Shown: positions 1 through 6,909, counted from the first letter of the stretch. The stretch is DNA of 8,790 bases from Clostridiales bacterium (GCA_009774735.1 VSOH01000051.1:1-8790); one strand, 5' to 3'. Translations and numbers: made by a program. Notes: generated by a model from the sequence alone, not told the origin.

Positions 1-34
1 GTATAATTAATATAGTATTAAAAGGAGGGGAAGT

Positions 35-898
35 ATGGCGGATTTTCAAAAACAGACTGTTCAGTGGTTTCCGGGTCATATGGCTAAAACCAGACGAATA
101 ATTAAGGAAAGTCTTACTCTTGTTGACGGTGTTGTTGAGCTTGTTGATGCTCGTATTCCATACAGCTCTTCAAATCCTGAGTTAAATGATATTATTAAAA
201 ATAAGCCGAGGATTGTTCTTTTGAATAAGTGCGATATTGCCGACAGTAATGCTACTAAGCTGTGGATTGATTATTATAAATCAAAGGGAATGTGTGCTTT
301 GCCTGTGGATTGCAGAACGGGCAAGGGTCTTAACAAATTTATCCCCACGGTCAGACAGGCACTTGCTAAGACAATAGAAAAGAACGAGTCAAAGGGAATG
401 TCCGGTAAGGCATTAAGGCTTATGGTTGTTGGTATTCCTAATACCGGAAAATCTTCTTTTATCAACCGAATGGCAGGCGGCAGTAAAGCAAAGGTTGCTG
501 ACAAAGCAGGCGTTACCCGCCAGCAGCAGTGGTTTGCTGTGGGTAATGGAATCGAGCTGCTTGATACTCCCGGTGTTTTGTGGCCCAAATTTGATGACCC
601 GCAGGTTGGTGACAATCTTGCTTTCACAGGTGCTGTTAAGGATGAAATAACAGACCTTGAAACCTTGTCATGCCGATTGCTTGAGGTGCTTGCCAAAACA
701 AGACCGAATTCTATTACGGAACGCTATAAGCTTGACAGCGTTGATGATTTGCAGGGATGGGAAATATTGGAGCTTATCGGTAAGAAACGCGGATTTCTCA
801 TTAAAGGCGGAGAAATAAATTATGAACGCACTGCAGTTATGCTGTGTGATGAATTTAGGGGAGGAAAGCTGGGTAAAATTACCCTTGAGCTGCCTTAA
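35..898 (+). CDS. ylqF: Ribosome biogenesis GTPase YlqF/RbgA
   Basis: This is a circularly permuted GTPase of the YlqF/RbgA family, known to act late in assembly of the 50S ribosomal subunit in the cytoplasm. The G motifs occur in permuted order: G4 NKCD at residues 64-67, a G5-like VDCRTGKG near 91-98, then the P-loop GIPNTGKSS at 133-141, the G2 threonine T161 in GVTR, and G3 DTPG at 177-180. The N-terminal QWFPGHMAK (10-18) is the hallmark of this family, and the RNA-binding C-terminal extension is present. The length of 287 residues is close to the roughly 280 usual for the family. A strong Shine-Dalgarno AGGAGG (23-28) lies 6 bases before the ATG and fixes the start. The stop is 2 bases before rnhB, the usual neighbour in Firmicutes. 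Nothing in the protein looks damaged. Confidence 0.97.
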   Translation: MADFQKQTVQWFPGHMAKTRRIIKESLTLVDGVVELVDARIPYSSSNPELNDIIKNKPRIVLLNKCDIADSNATKLWIDYYKSKGMCALPVDCRTGKGLNKFIPTVRQALAKTIEKNESKGMSGKALRLMVVGIPNTGKSSFINRMAGGSKAKVADKAGVTRQQQWFAVGNGIELLDTPGVLWPKFDDPQVGDNLAFTGAVKDEITDLETLSCRLLEVLAKTRPNSITERYKLDSVDDLQGWEILELIGKKRGFLIKGGEINYERTAVMLCDEFRGGKLGKITLELP

Positions 899-900
899 TT

Positions 901-1515
901 ATGGATTGGTTAGAATATGAAAATATAGCTTATAGCGATGGCTATGAAATTGTTTGCGGTGTTGATGAGGCAGGCAGGGGACCTCTTGCAGGACCTGTTT
1001 ATGCGGCTGCTGTCATTTTGCCGAAGGGTCATATCATTGATGGTGTTAATGACTCAAAAAAGCTCAGCGAAAAAAAGCGTGAAGAGCTTTTTGATAAGGT
1101 TGTAAATGAGTGCCTTGCTTATAGTGTTGGTATCGCAACAGAAAAAGAGATTGACGAAATTAATATATTGCAGGCAACCTTTCTTGCTATGCGCAGAGCA
1201 GTTGAGGGCTTAAGTATTAAGCCTCATATTGCACTGATTGACGGCAATAAAACCCCCGGACTTGATATTGCACAAAGAGCAATAGTTAAAGGAGACGGCA
1301 AGAGTGCGAACATTGCCGCTGCATCAATTATTGCAAAGGTATCAAGAGACCGATATATGCTTGCAATGGCTGAAAAATATCCGGAGTATCAATTTGAAAA
1401 GCATAAAGGCTACGGCACAAAGCTGCATTATGAAATGCTTGAAAAATATGGGGTATCACCAATACACAGAAAAACTTTTTTAAAGAAATTTTTTGAACAG
1501 AGAGAAAACAAATGA
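901..1515 (+). CDS. rnhB: Ribonuclease HII
   Basis: RNase HII cuts the RNA strand of RNA-DNA hybrids and starts removal of single ribonucleotides misincorporated in DNA. The metal-binding DEDD set is visible: D22 and E23 in GVDEAGRGPLAGP, D114 in LIDGNK, and D150 in SIIAKVSRDRYM. The KHKGYGT segment near residue 163, typical of the family, is intact. The length of 204 residues is normal for a type 2 enzyme without an N-terminal extension. The ATG follows the ylqF stop by 2 bases and has no good Shine-Dalgarno at the right distance; a purine run AGGGGAGG at 857-864 is about 37 bases too far upstream. Translation is therefore probably coupled to ylqF. The TGA stop overlaps the next gene's ATG as ATGA. 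Confidence 0.97.
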   Translation: MDWLEYENIAYSDGYEIVCGVDEAGRGPLAGPVYAAAVILPKGHIIDGVNDSKKLSEKKREELFDKVVNECLAYSVGIATEKEIDEINILQATFLAMRRAVEGLSIKPHIALIDGNKTPGLDIAQRAIVKGDGKSANIAAASIIAKVSRDRYMLAMAEKYPEYQFEKHKGYGTKLHYEMLEKYGVSPIHRKTFLKKFFEQRENK

Positions 1516-2747
1516 ATTCTGAAAAATTGACTGATGAGCAGGCACTCCAAAATTTTCTTTTAGATATTGATTGTTTAGACGAACTTAAACAGTGGGCAGA
1601 GAAGTTTAATATATTTGATGTTCTGAAAATTTCAAGAACAGAAATCCGCCACAGTAATATGCTTGCATGGCTCTTTGATGCAAATGAAAATCATAGTATT
1701 GGTGATAGATTTATAAAAAAAATTGCACAACGAATTGCTGAAAATGATATACAAGGAAAATATGATATTTATCAGCTTTTGCTCCTCGATTTTTATAGCT
1801 TCACTGTTTATCGTGAATGGAATAATATTGATTTACTAATTGTTTCCGACGAGGAAAAAACGGCTTTTGTAATTGAAAACAAAGTCGGTTCAAATGAACA
1901 CAGTAATCAGTTAGACAGATATAGAGAAATATGTGATAATGCTTATCCTAAGTATAATAAATTTTATCTGTTTTTAACGCCACAGGGGTTACCTCCGAGT
2001 GATGCAGATAACTGGACTGTGTTTACATATAATGATATCATTGAGGTATTGTCGGAAATTACGGAAAATACAGAGATATTGCCGGATATTGCATTGATGA
2101 TAAATAACTATATTGATGTGGTAAGGAGAGATATTGTGGATGACCAGCAATTAATTGAGATTTGCAATAAAATATATAACAAACACAAGAAAGCCCTTGA
2201 TTTGATATACAACAACAGAACTGATATAAAAAGTATAATCAGGGATGTTGTAAGAGATACTTTGTTACAGCTTGCTGACAGAGGTAAAATTGTATATGAC
2301 GGTAATTATTATTTGAGATTTTATTCAAAAGAGCTTGATAAGATTTTGCCTAATTTAGAAAATGAAAACAGCGTTTGGAAAACAAAATACCCTTATGCTT
2401 ATTGGATTTATGTTGAGGAAACACATATCGGTATAATTTTTGAAATTACGAGTGTTAATGTTCCTGGTGAAACTCTGCGAAAAATGCAGACCTTTATAAA
2501 TATATTAAAGCCAAAGGACAAAAGACGTTTGGATTTTGAATATAAAAGACTGCACAGAATTAACATTGAACTGAAAAGTGATGATGTTGTTGGTGAATTA
2601 AACAAAAAGTTGTCCGACAGTATTGATAAATTAGTTGTATGGGAAGAAAAGCTGATTAAAGAATATATGAGCAGAACGAACAATGAACAACAAAGGCAAA
2701 TTATGGGAGATAGAGGCTGCAAACTATCTCAGAAAGAAAAAGTATAA
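1512..2747 (+). CDS. PD-(D/E)XK nuclease superfamily protein (PDDEXK_4-like)
   Basis: This 411-residue protein resembles the PDDEXK_4 group of putative nucleases. The N-terminal block FDVLKISRTEIRHSNMLAWLF (35-55), followed by a G-D-x-F motif at 64-67, is characteristic of that group. The nuclease core is seen as NNIDLLI with D107, then FVIENKV with E122 and K124, followed by the NQLDRY helix (132-137). A strand YLFLTPQG and a W-x-x-x-T-Y-x-D motif come after it, as in relatives. Residues from about 220 to 390 match no domain I recognise and may bind substrate. The start overlaps the rnhB stop, and the last 21 residues are encoded in the same DNA as the start of yraN, in another frame. GC is low: hand counts give 18/60, 16/60 and 18/60 for 1561-1620, 2161-2220 and 2341-2400, against 30/60 in ylqF (541-600) and 27/60 in rnhB (1201-1260). 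The superfamily call is solid, but the substrate and role are unknown. A defence or repair role is only a guess. Confidence 0.85.
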   Translation: MNSEKLTDEQALQNFLLDIDCLDELKQWAEKFNIFDVLKISRTEIRHSNMLAWLFDANENHSIGDRFIKKIAQRIAENDIQGKYDIYQLLLLDFYSFTVYREWNNIDLLIVSDEEKTAFVIENKVGSNEHSNQLDRYREICDNAYPKYNKFYLFLTPQGLPPSDADNWTVFTYNDIIEVLSEITENTEILPDIALMINNYIDVVRRDIVDDQQLIEICNKIYNKHKKALDLIYNNRTDIKSIIRDVVRDTLLQLADRGKIVYDGNYYLRFYSKELDKILPNLENENSVWKTKYPYAYWIYVEETHIGIIFEITSVNVPGETLRKMQTFINILKPKDKRRLDFEYKRLHRINIELKSDDVVGELNKKLSDSIDKLVVWEEKLIKEYMSRTNNEQQRQIMGDRGCKLSQKEKV

Positions 2748-3036
2748 GCTTCTTGAAGCAAACTATACTACACGATTTGGTGAAATTGATTTAATCGTTT
2801 ACAATAAAAAACATATATGCTTTGTTGAGGTCAAGCAGAGAGATATTCATTCTATTGCGGCGCCTGCTGAATTTGTTGACAAGCCAAAGCAAAACAGAAT
2901 TATCAGTACAGCCAAGCTATATTTGGCAACACATTCAACAAAATTACAGCCTCGATTTGATGTTGTTGAGGTATATACTGACAATAATAAAATAAATTCT
3001 GTAAAACATCTTGAAAATGCTTTTGACTTATTATAA
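2683..3036 (+). CDS. yraN: YraN/UPF0102 family putative endonuclease
   Basis: This is a small UPF0102 (YraN) protein of 117 residues, the normal size. It has a PD-(D/E)XK-like fold; the family is usually found next to rnhB and its cellular role is poorly defined. The core is intact: E9, the GEIDLI motif (33-38) with D36, and FVEVKQR (47-53) with E49 and K51. The first family motif, usually G-x-x-G-E, reads GKLWE here, with tryptophan at position 8 in place of glycine. The ATG at 2683 is the only in-frame ATG that includes this first motif. It has no evident Shine-Dalgarno and lies 65 bases inside the upstream nuclease gene, so translation probably depends on ribosomes reading that gene. The gene is as AT-rich as the nuclease gene in places (15/60 GC at 2761-2820). 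Confidence 0.92.
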   Translation: MNNKGKLWEIEAANYLRKKKYKLLEANYTTRFGEIDLIVYNKKHICFVEVKQRDIHSIAAPAEFVDKPKQNRIISTAKLYLATHSTKLQPRFDVVEVYTDNNKINSVKHLENAFDLL

Positions 3037-3039
3037 AAT
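3011..3039 (+). promoter_or_regulatory. Candidate sigma-A promoter for thrC
   Basis: A TTGAAA box (3011-3016) and a TAAAAT box (3034-3039) are separated by exactly 17 bases, each one mismatch from the sigma-A consensus. They straddle the end of yraN. The predicted start near 3046 would give thrC a leader of about 24 bases carrying its AGGAG site. The match could arise by chance in AT-rich DNA, but the position is sensible because thrC differs in function from the upstream genes. Confidence 0.45.
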
Positions 3040-3069
3040 AGATATGATTTTATTTAGGAGATAAATGCT

Positions 3070-4563
3070 ATGTTATATACATCTACAAGAGATAATTCAA
3101 TCAGAGTAAGTGCTGCACAGGCAATTGCTCAGGGTATCAGTGAGGAAGGCGGTCTTTTCGTACCTGTTGAACTTCCTCAGTTTTCAATTGAAAAAATTTC
3201 ATCAATGATTTCAATGTCTTATATTGACAGAGCAAAAACTGTTCTGAAGGAGTTTTTGACAGATTTTACAGAGGAAGAGCTGAGCTACTGCGTTGAGGGT
3301 GCTTATGCTGCTGAGAAGTTTTCATCATCAAAAATTGCTCCGACAGTTAATGTTGATGGTAATAAAAATATTTTAGAGCTGTGGCACGGTCCTACCTGTG
3401 CTTTTAAGGATATGGCTCTCCAGCTTTTGCCTTATCTTATGACAGTTTCTGCCAAGAAGACTGCTGACGGCAAAACAATCGTTATTCTTGTTGCCACATC
3501 AGGTGATACAGGCAAGGCTGCTCTTGAGGGCTTTAAGAATGTTGACAATACAAAAATTCTTGTTTTCTATCCTGTTGATGGTGTTTCGCCAATGCAGAAG
3601 CTGCAGATGACAACACAGGAGGGTGACAATGTTGCTGTTTGTGCAATCAATGGTAATTTTGACGATGCACAGAGTGCTGTTAAGTCCATCTTTACAAATG
3701 CAGAAATTAAGGCACAGCTTGCTGAAAAGAATATGATGTTCTCATCAGCTAACTCAATCAACTGGGGCAGACTTGTTCCGCAGATTGTTTACTATTTTTC
3801 AACCTACTGTGATATGCTTGAAATGGGCAAAATCAAAACAGGTGACGAAATTAATGTTGTCGTTCCTACAGGCAACTTCGGCAACATTCTTGCAGGCTAT
3901 TATGCAAAGAAAATGGGTCTGCCGATTAAAAAGCTTGTTTGTGCATCCAACTCAAACAATGTTCTTACTGATTTCCTAAAAACCGGTACTTATAACAGAA
4001 ATCGTGATTTCTACACAACCACATCACCGTCAATGGATATTCTTATTTCATCAAACCTTGAAAGACTTTTATATCATATGAGCGGTGAAAATGCTGAACT
4101 TGTTGCAGATTTGATGGGTCAGCTTTCGGATAAGGGCGAATATACAGTCAGTGATGAACTGATTGCAAGCATTAAAGAAATTTTCTCTGCTGGCTATACA
4201 AGTGAGGAAAACGTTGACAGTACAATCAAAGCACACTTTGACGGCTTTAAGTATCTTTGCGACACACATACCGCTGTTGCTGTTAAGGTTTATGACGATT
4301 ATGTTGCTGAAACCGGTGACGATATTCCTACTGTCATTGACTCAACTGCTTCACCTTACAAATTTTCAGCAAGTGTTTTAAATGCTCTTGATGGAGATAC
4401 AGCACAGCTTGATGAGTTTGAAATGGTTGACGCACTCAACAAAGCAACCGATGCTGATGTACCAAAGCCGCTCGCTTCACTTAAGGATAAGACGGTAAGA
4501 TTTACGGATGTATGTAATAAAGAAGATATGAGCCAAATGGTATTCAAGCTCTTAGATTTATAA
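3070..4563 (+). CDS. thrC: Threonine synthase
   Basis: Threonine synthase converts O-phospho-L-homoserine and water to L-threonine and phosphate, the last step of threonine synthesis, using pyridoxal phosphate (PLP). The protein starts with the N-terminal domain typical of the long form, Y-T-S-T-R-D (3-8) and a GISEEGGLFVP motif (22-32). The PLP lysine is K113 in HGPTCAFKDMA (106-116). SGDTGKAAL (144-152) and the glycine-rich phosphate loop GNFGN (268-272) complete the fold II cofactor site. The length of 497 residues fits the long class rather than the shorter form of about 350. AGGAG at 3056-3060 lies 9 bases before the ATG. An earlier ATG at 3065 is out of frame. No hom or thrB gene is next to it, so the rest of the pathway must be encoded elsewhere. 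A terminator begins at its stop codon. Confidence 0.97.
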   Translation: MLYTSTRDNSIRVSAAQAIAQGISEEGGLFVPVELPQFSIEKISSMISMSYIDRAKTVLKEFLTDFTEEELSYCVEGAYAAEKFSSSKIAPTVNVDGNKNILELWHGPTCAFKDMALQLLPYLMTVSAKKTADGKTIVILVATSGDTGKAALEGFKNVDNTKILVFYPVDGVSPMQKLQMTTQEGDNVAVCAINGNFDDAQSAVKSIFTNAEIKAQLAEKNMMFSSANSINWGRLVPQIVYYFSTYCDMLEMGKIKTGDEINVVVPTGNFGNILAGYYAKKMGLPIKKLVCASNSNNVLTDFLKTGTYNRNRDFYTTTSPSMDILISSNLERLLYHMSGENAELVADLMGQLSDKGEYTVSDELIASIKEIFSAGYTSEENVDSTIKAHFDGFKYLCDTHTAVAVKVYDDYVAETGDDIPTVIDSTASPYKFSASVLNALDGDTAQLDEFEMVDALNKATDADVPKPLASLKDKTVRFTDVCNKEDMSQMVFKLLDL

Positions 4564-4592
4564 AAAAAAGGCTCCTTATGGAGCCTTTTTTT
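4563..4592. terminator. Bidirectional intrinsic terminator
   Basis: This is a perfect 13-bp inverted repeat, seven A's plus GGCTCC, a TTAT loop, then GGAGCC plus seven T's. The six GC-rich pairs followed by a U tract make a strong Rho-independent terminator for thrC. Because the A tract sits on the other side, the minus strand also reads as hairpin plus U tract, so the same element can end the convergent DUF1540 gene, whose stop lies 9 bases away. Confidence 0.93.
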
Positions 4593-4601
4593 GTTAAATT
4601 G

Positions 4602-4772
4602 TTATCTGCATTCGCAGGTGTCACAGCATTCAAATGTTTGACATTTGGTATCAGAACAGCTTGTTGCTGATCTGTCACCAACTGTAATCTGACCTGCTGT
4701 GCAGCAGTTTGACATATCGTGATACTTGCAGTTTTTTACTTCGCATTTGATTCCTTTAATTTCTTTATTCAT
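4602..4772 (-). CDS. DUF1540 cysteine-rich small protein
   Basis: This is a 56-residue protein on the minus strand with ten cysteines (C10, C15, C23, C24, C39, C44, C49, C50, C53, C55) and H18. The pattern IKCEVKNCKYHD, then CCTAGQITVGD with a later A, and finally CSDTKCQTFE matches the DUF1540 family common in Clostridia. The function of that family is not established; its spaced cysteines suggest metal binding. The C-terminal tail CCDTCEC adds cysteines beyond the domain's usual end after T-F-E. AGGGAG (4787 down to 4782) lies 9 bases before the ATG and supports the start. The gene converges with thrC, shares its terminator and diverges from the metallophosphoesterase gene with 62 bases between their starts. 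There is no signal peptide or membrane segment. Confidence 0.88.
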   Translation of the reverse strand: MNKEIKGIKCEVKNCKYHDMSNCCTAGQITVGDRSATSCSDTKCQTFECCDTCECR

Positions 4773-4824
4773 TACTTTTCACTCCCTTCAATTATATTAT
4801 TTGAATGTGCTGTGCTTTTATTCA

Positions 4825-4829
4825 AGGAG
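4825..4829 (+). promoter_or_regulatory. Shine-Dalgarno that sets the metallophosphoesterase start
   Basis: AGGAG lies 5 bases before the ATG at 4835. An in-frame ATG at 4805 would add ten residues (MCCAFIQGEI) that do not look like the family and would place this ribosome site inside the coding region. The 4835 start is therefore preferred. Confidence 0.8.
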
Positions 4830-4834
4830 AAATA

Positions 4835-5521
4835 ATGTCACTATTTGCTATTGCTGATACACATCTGTCTTTTGGTACTGACAAGCCGATGGACACATTT
4901 GCAGGATGGCAGGATTATACTGCCAGAATTGAGAAAAACTGGAATAATTTAGTCACAAAAGATGATTATGTAATCATCGCAGGGGATATCAGCTGGGCAA
5001 TGAATTTTGAACAGCTTATACCTGACTTTGATTTTATAAATAAGCTTAACGGAACTAAAATTATTTCAAAAGGTAATCATGATTATTGGTGGAATACCTT
5101 AACAAAAATGAATCGTTTTTTGCTGGAAAATAAATTTGAAACAATCAAATTTCTTCATAATAATGCTTTTGATTTTGACGGCTTTTCCGTGTGTGGCAGC
5201 AGAGGATGGTTTTTTGACAGTCCTGAGGAAAAGGATGAAAGAGTGTTGAATCGCGAAGTGCTGCGCCTTAAGCTGTCACTTGATACTGCTCTTAATGATG
5301 AAAAAATTGTATTTTTACATTATCCGCCTATTACTACAAATGATAAGTGTGAAGAAATTCTGAACCTTTTAAAAGAATATGGTATAAGAAATTGTTATTA
5401 TGGGCATCTTCACGGTATGGCAGCAAGATTTTCTGTCAATGATATTGTCGACGGAATTCATTTCAAATTAATTTCAGCCGACAGACTGCAATTTACTCCG
5501 TATTTAATTAAGAAATTTTAA
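4835..5521 (+). CDS. Calcineurin-like metallophosphoesterase
   Basis: This is a predicted two-metal phosphohydrolase of 228 residues, similar to the COG1768 group of soluble bacterial enzymes with unknown substrate. The five metallophosphoesterase blocks appear in order: D8-x-H10 in FAIADTHLS, G50-D51 in AGDISWAM, GNHDYWW beginning at G80 (N81, H82, D83), H162 in LHYPP, and GHLHG at 190-194 with H191 and H193. All metal ligands seem present. There is no signal peptide or transmembrane helix, so it should be cytoplasmic. It diverges from the DUF1540 gene and stops 77 bases before tig, with no terminator seen between, so some read-through into tig is possible. The context does not point to a specific substrate. 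Confidence 0.92.
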   Translation: MSLFAIADTHLSFGTDKPMDTFAGWQDYTARIEKNWNNLVTKDDYVIIAGDISWAMNFEQLIPDFDFINKLNGTKIISKGNHDYWWNTLTKMNRFLLENKFETIKFLHNNAFDFDGFSVCGSRGWFFDSPEEKDERVLNREVLRLKLSLDTALNDEKIVFLHYPPITTNDKCEEILNLLKEYGIRNCYYGHLHGMAARFSVNDIVDGIHFKLISADRLQFTPYLIKKF

Positions 5522-5526
5522 AACAC

Positions 5527-5555
5527 TTGATATTGTTAATAATATATGGTATAAT
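5527..5555 (+). promoter_or_regulatory. Sigma-A promoter of the tig-clpP-clpX cluster
   Basis: TTGATA (5527-5532) and a perfect TATAAT (5550-5555) are spaced by 17 bases, and TGG directly before the -10 box gives an extended -10 (TGnTATAAT). The predicted start is near 5562, leaving a leader of about 37 bases with AGGAGG at 5584-5589, 9 bases before the tig ATG. I see no CIRCE (HrcA) or CtsR-type heptad repeat around it, so basal expression by the main sigma factor is the simplest reading. Confidence 0.82.
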
Positions 5556-5598
5556 GCCACTTTGATGATTAGAAAATTTTGTTAGGAGGACCATAATT

Positions 5599-6879
5599 AT
5601 GGCACTTAAGTCATCTAATAAAGTAGATACAAATACTTATGAAATTGAAGTAACAGTTGCACCTGAGGTGTTTGCTGATGCTTGTAAGTCTGCATATATG
5701 AAGCAGAGAAAATCAATTCAGCTTCCCGGCTTCCGTAAGGGTAAGGCAACTCAGGGTATGATTGAAAAGGTTTACGGCGAAGGTGCATTCTATGAAGAGG
5801 CTCTTGAAATAGTATATCCTAAGGCTGTATCAGAGGCTATTGAAGAAGCAGGTCTTAGAACAGTTGACCAGCCTTTCGATCTTGATGTTCCTGTAATGAG
5901 CAAGGCTGAAGGTGTTGAAATGAAAATGAAAGTCACAGTATATCCTGAGGTTAAGCTTGGTGATTATAAGGGTCTTAAGGCAACAATGCTTCCGACAGAA
6001 GCAAGTGACGAGGATGTTGATACAGAGCTTGAAAATATGAGAGACAGAAATTCTCGTCTTGTTTCAGTGGATGACAGAGAGGCTCAGATGGGCGATACTG
6101 CTGAAATTGATTTTGAAGGCTTTGTTGACGGTGTTGCTTTCGATGGCGGCAAGGGTGAAAATTATCCTCTTGAGCTTGGTTCAGGTTCATTTATCCCGGG
6201 CTTTGAGGAGCAGGTTGCAGGTCATAAGATTGATGAGGAATTTGACGTTAATGTTACTTTCCCAGAAGAATATGCTGCTGAGCTTGCAGGCAAGGATGCT
6301 GTGTTCAAGTGTAAAATTCACGAAATCAAGACAAAGGAAATGCCTGAGCTTGATGATGAATTTGTAAAGGATGTTTCTGAGTTTGATACACTTGATGAGC
6401 TCAAGGCTGATATTAAAAAGAGTCTGAGTGAAAAGAAAGAGGCTGATGCAAAGGCTGACTTTGAAAATCAGCTTATTGAGCAGGTTGTAGAGAATATGGA
6501 ATGTGAAATTCCTGAATGTATGTTTGAAAGCAGAACAAATGAAATGGTTCAGGACTACAGCTACAGACTTCAGATGCAGGGTATTGATTTGAATACATAT
6601 CTCTCATATATGGGACAGGATATGGATACATTTAAGAAGACCTTCAGAGAAGGTGCTGAAAATCAGGTTAAAGCTTCAATTGCTCTTGAGGCTATTGTTG
6701 CTGCTGAAAATATTGAAGTAACTGATGAAGAAATTGATGCAGAGGTTGCTAAGCTTGCAGATCAGTATAAGATGGAGGCAGATCAGATTAAGGCTGCTGT
6801 TCCTGCTGACCAGCTTGCTTCTGACATTAAAACAAGAAAGGCTCTTGACCTTGTTGTAGAGTCTGCTGTTAAAGCGTAA
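5599..6879 (+). CDS. tig: Trigger factor (ribosome-bound chaperone and prolyl isomerase)
   Basis: Trigger factor binds at the ribosomal exit tunnel and shields nascent chains. The N-terminal ribosome-binding domain carries the signature loop GFRKGK at 44-49. The FKBP-type prolyl isomerase domain covers about 165-245, starting GDTAEIDFEGFVDG and including a GSGSFIPGFE segment and FPEEY. The C-terminal helical chaperone arms run from about 260 to 426, rich in Glu, Lys and Ala. The total of 426 residues is a typical full length. It is the first gene after a strong promoter, and clpP starts 46 bases after its stop, as in many Clostridia and in E. coli, where tig, clpP and clpX are also neighbours. 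Dense GCT/GAA/AAG codon use suggests high expression. Confidence 0.97.
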   Translation: MALKSSNKVDTNTYEIEVTVAPEVFADACKSAYMKQRKSIQLPGFRKGKATQGMIEKVYGEGAFYEEALEIVYPKAVSEAIEEAGLRTVDQPFDLDVPVMSKAEGVEMKMKVTVYPEVKLGDYKGLKATMLPTEASDEDVDTELENMRDRNSRLVSVDDREAQMGDTAEIDFEGFVDGVAFDGGKGENYPLELGSGSFIPGFEEQVAGHKIDEEFDVNVTFPEEYAAELAGKDAVFKCKIHEIKTKEMPELDDEFVKDVSEFDTLDELKADIKKSLSEKKEADAKADFENQLIEQVVENMECEIPECMFESRTNEMVQDYSYRLQMQGIDLNTYLSYMGQDMDTFKKTFREGAENQVKASIALEAIVAAENIEVTDEEIDAEVAKLADQYKMEADQIKAAVPADQLASDIKTRKALDLVVESAVKA

Positions 6880-6898
6880 TTATTGTTAAGAATAATTA
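6877..6898. repeat. AT-only inverted repeat at the tig stop
   Basis: TAATTATT (6877-6884) and AATAATTA (6891-6898) are perfect 8-base inverted arms around a 6-base loop, and the left arm contains the tig stop codon. All pairs are A-T and no U tract follows, so it is a poor terminator. It could be a weak processing or attenuation site between tig and clpP, or chance in AT-rich DNA. Confidence 0.4.
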
Positions 6899-6909
6899 AT
6901 ATTATTGAT

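Noticed and set aside
2..7. TATAAT at the left edge, a possible -10 box for ylqF
   Set aside because: Any -35 box would lie outside the window, and in this AT-rich edge the hexamer alone is not enough; ylqF is usually in a longer operon.
274..696. Minus-strand open frame of 140 codons opposite ylqF
   Set aside because: It is antisense to a clearly conserved GTPase gene, has no ribosome site and a low-complexity Ser/Leu/Pro composition typical of shadow frames.
2408..2722. Minus-strand open frame of 104 codons opposite the nuclease-like gene, considered as an antitoxin-like partner
   Set aside because: No ribosome site and a Ser/Leu/Ile-rich composition that mirrors the opposite strand; no recognisable motif.
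4631..4647. Inverted repeat CAAATG-TTTGA-CATTTG
   Set aside because: It lies inside the DUF1540 coding region, has short AT-rich arms and no associated signal; likely chance.
4772..4800. Plus-strand TTACTT-17-TATTAT as the metallophosphoesterase promoter
   Set aside because: The -35 box matches poorly; only the -10 resembles consensus. A promoter must exist near here but I cannot place it.
4791..4825. Minus-strand TATAAT (4796-4791), and TTGAAT (4825-4820) with AATAAT (4801-4796), as promoters for the DUF1540 gene
   Set aside because: The predicted start would fall at or within 2 bases of the Shine-Dalgarno, leaving almost no leader, so neither pairing is convincing.
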